From contig DNJM01000069.1 in the NCBI GenBank assembly GCA_003489085.1, positions 1,823 through 11,979 of the forward strand: 10,157 nucleotides of DNA, read 5' to 3'. Positions 1 through 6,117 of the stretch are shown here, piece by piece. The position numbers and the translations under genes are program-made. Numbering within the stretch: the stretch's first letter is position 1; every line of letters begins with the position of its first letter. This DNA is from Lachnospiraceae bacterium (lineage in GTDB: Bacteria > Bacillota > Clostridia > Lachnospirales > Lachnospiraceae). Below the pieces are notes generated by a model. The model did not search any database and was not told the DNA's origin. It worked only from the letters and a program-made list of their open reading frames with translations.

Positions 1-290
1 GGGCAGGATGCCGGATAACGTCCGGTGGAGGTGACTCCAAGGCCAGTGCAACAGAAATAAACCGCCGGAAGGGCAGCTGCGCTTCCGGTAAGGGTGGAAA
101 GGCAGTGTAAGAGACTACCGCCCCGATGGTAACAGCGGGGGCACATGTAAACCCCATCCGAAGCAAGACCGAATCAAAACAATGTGGCGGCCCGTCACGT
201 TTTAGGTAGGTCGCTTGAACCTGCCGGCGACGGCAGGTCTAGATAGATGATTGTTCAACGACATAACCCGGCTTATCGTTTTGCTTAACC
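1..290 (+). ncRNA. rnpB: RNase P RNA, type A, 5' end outside the window
   Basis: This is the catalytic RNA of ribonuclease P, which removes the 5' leader from precursor tRNAs. The window opens at the position matching about base 82 of the E. coli RNA (GGGCAGG..TGCC), so roughly 80 bases, including the 5' strand of helix P4, lie outside. Conserved blocks seen in order are CCAGTGCAACAGA (about 41-53), GGTAAGGGTGGAAAGG (about 87-102), GGTAACAG, GTAAAC, CGAAGCAAGACC, TAGATAGATGATTG (240-253) and ACATAACCCGGCTTATCG (261-278), the last being the 3' strand of P4. The L15-type loop AGGTAGG carries a GGT at 205-207, the element that pairs with the tRNA CCA end in this family. The helices match a type A (ancestral) RNA rather than the type B form of Bacillus. 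The exact 3' end, about 285-291, is estimated by alignment from memory. The terminator follows directly. Confidence 0.96.
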
Positions 291-295
291 GATCA

Positions 296-330
296 GGAGA
301 ATCCTTCTTATTGGGGGATTCTTTTTATTT
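296..330 (+). terminator. Intrinsic terminator after rnpB
   Basis: The stem AGAATCC (298-304) pairs with GGATTCT (316-322). It can be lengthened by G-U pairs on both sides. A T-rich run CTTTTTATTT (321-330) follows. It sits a few bases after the expected 3' end of RNase P RNA and before the promoter of the next gene, so it separates the two transcription units. Confidence 0.85.
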
Positions 331-368
331 CCGGGAATTTGGGGAGAAACGGAAGGCTCCTGCAGGTA

Positions 369-398
369 TTGGCAAAACTGCATCAGAAGTGGTATAAT
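369..398 (+). promoter_or_regulatory. Sigma-70/sigma-A type promoter for the pgsA-like operon
   Basis: A -35 box TTGGCA (369-374) and a perfect -10 box TATAAT (393-398) are separated by 18 bases. This predicts a start near 405 and a 5' leader of about 35 bases before the ATG at 440. No operator or riboswitch-like fold is seen in the short leader, so expression is probably constitutive, as expected for lipid synthesis. Confidence 0.8.
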
Positions 399-424
399 GA
401 AAATATTGTAAGAACGGCTTGCTT

Positions 425-434
425 GAAGGGAAGG
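425..434 (+). promoter_or_regulatory. Ribosome binding site fixing the pgsA-like start at 440
   Basis: GAAGGGAAGG ends 5 bases before ATG 440. The frame is open from a TTG at 419, but that codon lies upstream of this site, so the ATG at 440 is preferred. Confidence 0.7.
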
Positions 435-439
435 ATGAT

Positions 440-1006
440 ATGAGATTTGATCGGAAGGAATGGTTTACGGTTCCGAATCTGATGGGCTACTTTCGGATTC
501 TTCTGATTCCGGTATTTGTATGGATGTATCTGACAGCAGCATCAGCCAGACAGCTGTATATGGCTGCCGCCATCATCGGGATTTCAGGATTGACGGATAT
601 GTTTGACGGGAAGATTGCCAGACGGTTCAACCAGATTACAGAGCTGGGAAAGTTTTTGGATCCACTGGCAGACAAGCTGACGCAGGGCGCTGTGATTGTC
701 TGTATAGCGTTCCGATATCCAATGATGTGGCTGCTGGCAGCACTGTTCTGTGTCAAGGAAGGGTTTATGGGCGGCATGGGTCTTCTGATGCTGCATCACA
801 ATGGGCATAAGCTGAATGGGGCAAAATGGTTCGGGAAGGTTTGCACGGCAGTTGTGTATGTGGTGCTGTTTTTACTCCTGGCGTTTCCCATGCTGCCGGA
901 AGGAATGGTCAATGGGATGATCCTTGGCAGTGCTGTGGTCATGGTATGGGCCCTGGGATGTTATGTACCGGTATTCTGCCGGATGTGGAAGAAACCGAAA
1001 GAATAA
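440..1006 (+). CDS. pgsA: CDP-alcohol phosphatidyltransferase, PgsA-like (188 aa)
   Basis: Integral membrane enzyme that transfers a phosphatidyl group from CDP-diacylglycerol to an alcohol. The PgsA reaction uses glycerol-3-phosphate and gives phosphatidylglycerol phosphate, the precursor of phosphatidylglycerol. The family signature D-x2-D-G-x2-A-R-x8-G-x3-D-x3-D is complete: D53, D56, G57, A60, R61, G70, D74 and D78, the aspartates being the metal and catalytic residues. The N-terminus (VPNLMGYFRILLIPVFV, about 11-27) is typical of PgsA-like proteins, and a GKxxT element (132-136) follows. About five to six hydrophobic segments are visible (near 14-31, 38-51, 80-103, 134-150, 157-179). Length is normal for the family. 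It is the first gene of an apparent operon, with the aminopeptidase 24 bases downstream. The family is certain; the alcohol acceptor is not, since cardiolipin synthases of the same fold share the motif. Confidence 0.92.
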   Translation: MRFDRKEWFTVPNLMGYFRILLIPVFVWMYLTAASARQLYMAAAIIGISGLTDMFDGKIARRFNQITELGKFLDPLADKLTQGAVIVCIAFRYPMMWLLAALFCVKEGFMGGMGLLMLHHNGHKLNGAKWFGKVCTAVVYVVLFLLLAFPMLPEGMVNGMILGSAVVMVWALGCYVPVFCRMWKKPKE

Positions 1007-1017
1007 TATAAAATATG

Positions 1018-1024
1018 AAGGAGG
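1018..1024 (+). promoter_or_regulatory. Ribosome binding site fixing the pepA start at 1031
   Basis: AAGGAGG lies directly against an ATG at 1025 (no spacer) and 6 bases from a second in-frame ATG at 1031. Normal spacing favours 1031. Confidence 0.75.
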
Positions 1025-1030
1025 ATGTAC

Positions 1031-2449
1031 ATGATTGAATTTGTATGGGGGAAGATCCTTGGTGTACAGGTGATTTTTACAGACGCGGATTATCCGTTTG
1101 CGGACTCGAAATATGCGCAGGTAAAGGAATACTTTACAGGAGAGTATCTGGAGACCTTTTTCCTGCCGGGGGATGAGGGTGCACTTTTTGTGGGAACCGG
1201 AACAGAAGACCTGACGGATATCCATATTTTGAAAGAATTGATGGCAAAAGCCTGCAAGCAGTTGAAAAAGCTGAAACAATATAAATTCACTATGATTCTG
1301 GATCGTATTATGGAAAAGAACGATGTTTCCGTACTTACGGCATGTACGGAGGGAATCTGTCTGGGGCTGTATGATATGCCGACTTATAAGAGCGGGCAGA
1401 AGGAAGAGGCATGGCAGGTCTCCATTCTTGGTATTCCGGGCAAGGAGCTGGAACGGGCAAAGCAGGGTGTTACAGAGGGCGCAATTCTGACGGAGGCTGT
1501 GACATTTGCAAGAGAAATGGTGAATCGCCCGGGCAATAAGCTGCGACCGATGGATTTTGCAGAAGAGATCCGCCATCTGATGGAAGATACCAAGATAGAG
1601 GGAGAGATCCTGTTAAAAGAGGATCTGGAGAAGCTTGGTATGGGAGCACTTCTGGGGGTCGGCGGCTCCAGTGAGTATCCGCCGTGCATGATGGTGCTGC
1701 GTTACCGGGGGAATCCTGCTGTAAAAGATGTGACCGGCCTGGTCGGAAAGGGTATCACCTACGATACCGGCGGATATTGCCTGAAACCAGGAGAAAGCAT
1801 GAACGGTATGCAGGGAGATATGGGAGGAGCGGCAGCTGTAGCCGGTGCACTATATGCACTGGCGAGAAGAAAGGAGCGGGTTAATGTTACCGCTGTGCTT
1901 CCACTCTGTGAAAATCGTATCTCTGCCGGCAGCCTGGTACCGGGAGATGTGCTTCATACCTATTCCGGAACCAGCGTAGAGGTGGGAAATACGGACGCAG
2001 AGGGAAGATTAATCCTGGCGGATGCCGTAGCCTATGCGGTACGGAAAGAGAAGGTTACCAGAGTGCTGGATATTGCCACTCTGACCGGAGCAGTTGTGGG
2101 AATGTTCGGAAATACGATCGCCGGTGTACTCTGCGATGATATGCAGATGTGGGATGCGTTCCGGGAAGCGAGTACAAAGGCCGGAGAAAAATACTGGCTG
2201 CTGCCATTTGGAAAAGAACATGAGAAGATGCTGGAAAGCCAGATTGCCGATCTGAAGAATATCGGGGGTAAATTCTGCGGTACGATTACGGCAGGATTAT
2301 TTATCCGGCATTTTGCAGAAGGCACACCATGGATCCACGTGGATATTGCCGGGACGGCCTGGGTCAAAACGCCGGTTTATGAATATCAGAATGCCGGAGC
2401 GACCGGGGCCGGTGTGGAAACTATATACTACTGGCTGAAAACCAGTTAG
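1031..2449 (+). CDS. pepA: Leucyl aminopeptidase, M17 family (472 aa)
   Basis: Cytosolic two-metal exopeptidase that releases N-terminal amino acids from peptides, normally a hexamer. The C-terminal catalytic domain (about 150-472) holds all expected active residues. VGKG gives K240; YDTGG gives D245; LKP gives the catalytic K252; MQGDMGGAA gives D263; the signature NTDAEGRLILADA (320-332) gives D322, E324 and R326. The spacing is identical to bovine lens enzyme K250, D255, K262, D273, D332, E334 and R336, each shifted by 10. The usual MKxD is MQGD here, a change next to a metal ligand but not in it. The N-terminal domain (1 to about 150) is divergent, as is common. No signal peptide is seen. 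It lies between the pgsA-like gene and a serine hydrolase with short gaps and no terminator, so the three are probably one transcript. A role in peptide turnover is inferred from the family. Confidence 0.95.
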   Translation: MIEFVWGKILGVQVIFTDADYPFADSKYAQVKEYFTGEYLETFFLPGDEGALFVGTGTEDLTDIHILKELMAKACKQLKKLKQYKFTMILDRIMEKNDVSVLTACTEGICLGLYDMPTYKSGQKEEAWQVSILGIPGKELERAKQGVTEGAILTEAVTFAREMVNRPGNKLRPMDFAEEIRHLMEDTKIEGEILLKEDLEKLGMGALLGVGGSSEYPPCMMVLRYRGNPAVKDVTGLVGKGITYDTGGYCLKPGESMNGMQGDMGGAAAVAGALYALARRKERVNVTAVLPLCENRISAGSLVPGDVLHTYSGTSVEVGNTDAEGRLILADAVAYAVRKEKVTRVLDIATLTGAVVGMFGNTIAGVLCDDMQMWDAFREASTKAGEKYWLLPFGKEHEKMLESQIADLKNIGGKFCGTITAGLFIRHFAEGTPWIHVDIAGTAWVKTPVYEYQNAGATGAGVETIYYWLKTS

Positions 2450-2479
2450 CATAAAAATACATAGAAAAGGAGAAGTGTT

Positions 2480-4369
2480 ATGACTTTAACAGAACGACTT
2501 TCAGAGATTTTAAGCCTGAATCTTGCCAAAAACTATACAGCAGTGTCCTATGCGATCATGGTTGATGGCAAGATCTGGGCGGCAGATGCGCTTGGAACAG
2601 ACGGAACGGAGGAAAATAAGCCTGCAACTACAGAGCACACCTTTAATGTCTGCTCCATCTCCAAGATTTTCTGTACCACCGCAGTAATGAAGCTGGTAGA
2701 GCAGGGCAAGGTGGACCTGGATATGCCGGTTTACAAATATCTTCCGGATTTTCATATGCTGGATGAGCGTTACAAGGAAATCACCGTACGCCATTGCCTG
2801 AACCATGCCAGCGGACTTCCAGGTACACAGTGGAAGCATTTTTCAGCGACGCATGTAGGCAGTCCGGAGAATGAGGAATACTATCAGGAAGTATATGATT
2901 ATCTGGCAAAGAGCCATTTAAAAGCAGCACCGGGAACCTATTCTGTTTACTGCAACGATGGCTTTACCCTGGCGGAAATGGTTGTGGCAAAGGTATCCGG
3001 TATCCCGTTCGGACAGTTCTGTAAAGAGTATATTACGGAACCGATCGGTGCACATTCTACCAGACCTTCTACGGTACATAATGCGGATTATCCTCTGATC
3101 CATGAGAAGGATAAAGTACCGGAATACTTCTATCTGCAGGGCTGCGGTGGATTTACCACCAATATGATCGACCTGTGTAAATTCGGTAATCTGTTCCTGA
3201 CAGAAAATGATGTCATCAGTGAAGAAAGTAAGGCGGAGATGGCAAAGCATCAGGGCGTAACCTTCCTGCCGGAGGATACCGCCAGCATCCGTTTCGGACT
3301 GGGATGGGATAATGTGGATGTAAGAGAGCCGGAATTCGACCTGGGCGATCACGTTCTGATGAAGGGTGGAAACAGCTTCCAGTTCACCAGCAAGCTTTAC
3401 ATTATTCCGAAATACAATGCTGTACTGGCCATCAGTGAAACGCATGACAGTAAGATAGATGTCGGTGAAGTGGTTCTGCATATGTTTGCAACGGCTATGC
3501 TGGAGGAGAAGGGAATCTCCATCTATCAGAAGAATAAAGTGGTGCCAAAAGAGCTGGTAGAGAAATTTAATGGAACCTACCTGGTACCGAGCCAGATCAT
3601 GAATACCCATTTCTTCGGTACCAATCTGACGATTACTACAGACACAACAGCAGGAGATCATCAGGCAGTTTATAAGGATCTGAAGTTCAACGGAGAAGAA
3701 TTTGTCGGCGATGACGGAGAGAAATATTTCTTCCGTGAACACGGTGAAGATCGCTATTTCTTCTATACCTACCATGGACGTACGATTCCGGCTGCAATGA
3801 AAGCGAAGAATTATCCGGAATTGCCGGAAGTATGGAAGAAGCGGATTGGTAAGAAGTATGTTGCCATTGATCTGACCGAGCAGGATATGGTCAGCCATGA
3901 GATCATGAACGGATTTACAATGGCAGAGCTGCCGGGAATAGAAGGCGTTATGGTAGCTTCCTTCAGTTCCATGGGCGGAGCAGATATTTATGATCTGTTT
4001 GAAGGCTGCTGTATTCCGGTAGATGATATGACTGCAACCGGATTCCTGAATACGCCTTCCAACGGAAGCCGTGACCTGCTGGATCCATATTTTGTCACCA
4101 TAGATGGAATCGAGCACTGCTATGTTGCTTCTTACCTGTATCGGGATGCGGAAACCATTCCTGCTTACCAGGGAGAGACATTTGCGTCCGAACCATACAA
4201 CGGAAGCTACAATAGTGTATATCGTTTCAAAGAAGCGTTAAAGGAGCTGCCGGAGGTTCCGGAAGGCCGCCGCCTGATTGTCCTGAATGAGAAAATGTCT
4301 ATGATGTATGACAGCCAGGTATCGAAAGAATATAAAGAAGTAAAAGAAGGCTTTATCTGCTTTATCTAG
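2480..4369 (+). CDS. Serine hydrolase, beta-lactamase/class C fold, with long C-terminal extension (629 aa)
   Basis: The N-terminal part (about 1-345) is a beta-lactamase-related domain (PF00144 type). This family includes class C beta-lactamases, D-amino-acid peptidases and esterases. The three active-site motifs are present: S59-I-S-K62 (SxxK; S59 nucleophile, K62 general base), Y157-C-N159 (YxN) and K295-G-G297 at the KTG/HxG position. Residues after about 345 form a roughly 280-residue region I do not recognise; it is rich in aromatic and acidic residues and has no obvious transmembrane helix. No signal peptide, lipobox or anchor is visible, so the protein should be cytosolic and is unlikely to be a classical secreted beta-lactamase. 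ATG 2480 follows AAAAGGAGAAG (2465-2475). It is the last gene of the operon, 30 bases after the M17 aminopeptidase, which hints at peptide breakdown; that link is inference. Substrate unknown. Confidence 0.9.
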   Translation: MTLTERLSEILSLNLAKNYTAVSYAIMVDGKIWAADALGTDGTEENKPATTEHTFNVCSISKIFCTTAVMKLVEQGKVDLDMPVYKYLPDFHMLDERYKEITVRHCLNHASGLPGTQWKHFSATHVGSPENEEYYQEVYDYLAKSHLKAAPGTYSVYCNDGFTLAEMVVAKVSGIPFGQFCKEYITEPIGAHSTRPSTVHNADYPLIHEKDKVPEYFYLQGCGGFTTNMIDLCKFGNLFLTENDVISEESKAEMAKHQGVTFLPEDTASIRFGLGWDNVDVREPEFDLGDHVLMKGGNSFQFTSKLYIIPKYNAVLAISETHDSKIDVGEVVLHMFATAMLEEKGISIYQKNKVVPKELVEKFNGTYLVPSQIMNTHFFGTNLTITTDTTAGDHQAVYKDLKFNGEEFVGDDGEKYFFREHGEDRYFFYTYHGRTIPAAMKAKNYPELPEVWKKRIGKKYVAIDLTEQDMVSHEIMNGFTMAELPGIEGVMVASFSSMGGADIYDLFEGCCIPVDDMTATGFLNTPSNGSRDLLDPYFVTIDGIEHCYVASYLYRDAETIPAYQGETFASEPYNGSYNSVYRFKEALKELPEVPEGRRLIVLNEKMSMMYDSQVSKEYKEVKEGFICFI

Positions 4370-4408
4370 GAAAAAGTCCTTGCAATAAAGAACAGCTGAA
4401 GAATAACA

Positions 4409-4480
4409 GGCCCCTGTGCCAGATAAGAGTTTGCGCAGTCTCTGGATGGAAACTCTTATCTGACACAGGGGCCATATTTT
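4409..4480 (+). terminator. Long near-perfect hairpin terminator after the serine hydrolase
   Basis: Left arm 4409-4432 and right arm 4450-4473 pair over 24 positions with a single C-A mismatch (4419/4463). The loop is 17 bases (4433-4449). ATATTTTT follows at 4474-4481, so it should end rightward transcription. On the other strand the bases after the stem are not T-rich, so it is a poorer terminator for pyrI, which converges here and stops at 4484. Confidence 0.8.
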
Positions 4481-4483
4481 TCA

Positions 4484-4939
4484 TTATCTCTTATTCAAAT
4501 GCCCTTGATACTTTTCTTCACAATATTTGCAGCGATATACTTCCTTCTCCTCATCGGTCAGAATGAAGATCTGGTCCAGCTCCGGTTCAATGGAAGTGAT
4601 GCAGCGCGGATTTTTGCAGCGGATGACATTGGTGATCTGCTTCGGAAGATGCAGGCGCTTTTTCTCTACGATCTTATTATCCTGAATGATATTGATCGTA
4701 ATGTTGTGGTCGATAAATCCGAGTACATCCAGATCAATGTAGTCAATTGGACACTCGATCTTAATAATATCCTTCCGTCCCATCTTATGGCTGGTAGCAT
4801 TTTTGATAATGGCAACTGTACAGTCCAGCTTGTCCAGCTTCAGGTATTTATAAATATCCATACATTTTCCGGCCTGGATATGGTCGAGGACAACGCCCTC
4901 AGAAAGGCCGCTGACATTTAAGGTGCTTTCATTTGGCAT
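4484..4939 (-). CDS. pyrI: Aspartate carbamoyltransferase regulatory chain (151 aa)
   Basis: Regulatory subunit of the ATCase holoenzyme; in E. coli it binds ATP or CTP and adjusts the PyrB catalytic trimers. The N-terminal allosteric domain (about 8-100) keeps residues known to contact nucleotide in E. coli: D19-H20, the GRKDIIKIE block with K56 and K60, and a lysine at 93/94 matching K94. The C-terminal zinc domain has the four cysteines C108, C113, C137 and C140 (CKNPRC and CKYC), one position off E. coli C109, C114, C138 and C141. Length is close to the E. coli 153. The start ATG (4937-4939) has an AGGAGG site (4948-4953). It follows pyrB by 20 bases, so the two are co-transcribed. Presence of PyrI predicts allosteric control of the enzyme itself, in contrast with Bacillus-type ATCase without PyrI. 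Confidence 0.97.
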   Translation of the reverse strand: MPNESTLNVSGLSEGVVLDHIQAGKCMDIYKYLKLDKLDCTVAIIKNATSHKMGRKDIIKIECPIDYIDLDVLGFIDHNITINIIQDNKIVEKKRLHLPKQITNVIRCKNPRCITSIEPELDQIFILTDEEKEVYRCKYCEEKYQGHLNKR

Positions 4940-4959
4940 GGTGAATTCCTCCTTTTTAT

Positions 4960-5880
4960 TTAATCCACGTGGATATCGAGCAGTGTCAGAATCAGAGCCA
5001 TCCGGACATAGACACCATACTGTGCCTGGCGGAAATATGCGGCCCTTGGGTCATCATCCACTTCCACTGCAATCTCATTGACACGCGGCAGTGGATGCAG
5101 CACATACATATCTTCTGGCGCCAGTTCCATTTTCTTCTTATCCAGGATATAGAAATCCTTCATACGGATGTAATCCTCTTCGTTGAAGAACCGCTCCTTC
5201 TGTACACGGGTCATATACAGAATATCCAGAGAAGGAAGTGCATCCTCCAGTCTGACTACCTCCTGATAAGGAACTTCATTTCTGTCCAGTACATCTTCAC
5301 GAATATAGCTTGGCAGACGCAGCTCTTCCGGGGAGATCAGGATAAACCGGATACCGGTATAACGCACCAGTGCATTGATCAGGGAATGAACCGTACGGCC
5401 GAATTTCAGATCACCGCAGAGCCCGATGGTCAGGTTGTTAAGACGGCCCTTTAAAGAGCGGATGGTTAGCAGGTCGGTCAGTGTCTGAGTCGGATGCTGG
5501 TGGCCGCCGTCTCCGGCATTGATGATCGGGATAGAAGAGTGCTTACAGGCAACCATAGGTGCACCCTCCTTCGGATGGCGCATCGCGCAGATATCTGCAT
5601 AGCAGGAAATCATGCGGATGGTATCGGAAACCGTTTCCCCCTTGGCAGCGGAGCTGGAGTCCGCAGAAGAAAAGCCAAGCACATTACCGCCAAGATTCAG
5701 CATAGCTGCCTCATGGCTTAATCTGGTACGGGTACTCGGCTCATAGAATAAAGTGGCTAATTTTTTGCCCTCACATGCATGCGCATATTTGGCAGGATTC
5801 TTTTCAATGTCATTTGCGAGGTCCAGAAGCTGATCCAGTTCCTCGACGGTGAAATCCAAAGGACTCATTAAATGTCTCAT
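4960..5880 (-). CDS. pyrB: Aspartate carbamoyltransferase catalytic chain (306 aa)
   Basis: Catalyses carbamoyl phosphate plus L-aspartate to N-carbamoyl-L-aspartate, the first committed step of pyrimidine synthesis, as cytosolic trimers. The carbamoyl-phosphate site is intact: S49-T-R-T-R53 within FYEPSTRTR. SSAAKGE (76-82) gives K80, which reaches into a neighbouring active site, and R101 follows. HQHPTQ (127-132) gives H129 and Q132. GDLKFGRT gives R162 and T163 for aspartate binding, with R225 in MTRVQKERF. LHPLPR (261-266) closes the site. Length matches the usual 305-310. The start ATG (5878-5880) has AGGAGG at 5886-5891 with a 5-base gap. The gene is first in the pyrBI operon, behind a leader of about 100 bases and a good promoter, and is divergent from pheA. 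Confidence 0.98.
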   Translation of the reverse strand: MRHLMSPLDFTVEELDQLLDLANDIEKNPAKYAHACEGKKLATLFYEPSTRTRLSHEAAMLNLGGNVLGFSSADSSSAAKGETVSDTIRMISCYADICAMRHPKEGAPMVACKHSSIPIINAGDGGHQHPTQTLTDLLTIRSLKGRLNNLTIGLCGDLKFGRTVHSLINALVRYTGIRFILISPEELRLPSYIREDVLDRNEVPYQEVVRLEDALPSLDILYMTRVQKERFFNEEDYIRMKDFYILDKKKMELAPEDMYVLHPLPRVNEIAVEVDDDPRAAYFRQAQYGVYVRMALILTLLDIHVD

Positions 5881-5961
5881 AGAAACCTCCTCTTACGTTC
5901 CCTTTGTGGAATTGTAAATTATTACGATAAAAATGATATTTTGCAGAGATTTTATACAGAT

Positions 5962-5972
5962 CCTGTTACAGG
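5962..5972. promoter_or_regulatory. Small palindrome CCTGTTACAGG in the pyrB leader (possible operator)
   Basis: An 11-base perfect palindrome with one central base lies about 10-20 bases inside the predicted pyrB transcript. In RNA it would form only a 5-bp stem with an impossibly tight loop, so a protein-binding site on DNA is the more plausible reading. It may also be chance. Confidence 0.3.
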
Positions 5973-5989
5973 TTGATGAATCTCCATCT

Positions 5990-6018
5990 ATCATATAATA
6001 AATTGAGATGGTTTTCAA
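5990..6018 (-). promoter_or_regulatory. Promoter for pyrBI
   Basis: On the minus strand a -35 box TTGAAA (6013-6018) and a -10 box TATGAT (5990-5995) are spaced by exactly 17 bases. The predicted start is near 5983, giving an untranslated leader of about 100 bases. The leader shows no hairpin followed by a T-run and no recognisable PyrR anti-antiterminator. Confidence 0.7.
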
Positions 6019-6048
6019 CCTTAAAAATCAAAAATAGAAAAATGATCA

Positions 6049-6077
6049 TGGATTTTAGCGGAAAAAAGTATTATAGT
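6049..6077 (+). promoter_or_regulatory. Candidate promoter for pheA
   Basis: The -10 box TATAGT (6072-6077) has a weak -35 TGGATT (6049-6054) at 17 bases, giving a leader of about 34 bases. A perfect TATAAT at 6091-6096 also exists. It has no good -35, and a start from it would fall inside the ribosome binding site, so the upstream box is preferred. A-runs at 6023-6027, 6030-6034 and 6038-6042 could act as UP-like elements. Confidence 0.45.
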
Positions 6078-6117
6078 AGAAAAAATAAAATATAATCAGG
6101 ACGGAGTGAAACAAAGA

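Noticed and set aside
1..290. Possible riboswitch or tmRNA at the left edge
   Set aside because: The order of conserved blocks and the ACCCGGCTTATCG 3' element match RNase P RNA throughout.
872..1576. A 234-codon minus-strand open frame crossing the pgsA-pepA junction
   Set aside because: It overlaps two convincing genes antisense, has no start signal and resembles no protein.
2918..4117. A 399-codon open frame on the minus strand inside the serine hydrolase gene
   Set aside because: It lies wholly antisense to a gene with clear catalytic motifs; its translation is rich in C, H, I and Q with no recognisable domain, and it has no ribosome binding site. It is a mirror frame.
4499..4921. A 140-codon plus-strand open frame over pyrI
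   Set aside because: It is antisense to pyrI, whose allosteric residues and four zinc cysteines are intact. The hydrophobic start is incidental.
6091..6096. Perfect TATAAT as the main pheA -10 box
   Set aside because: No acceptable -35 lies 16-18 bases upstream, and a start about 7 bases after it would fall within the ribosome binding site at 6101-6108.
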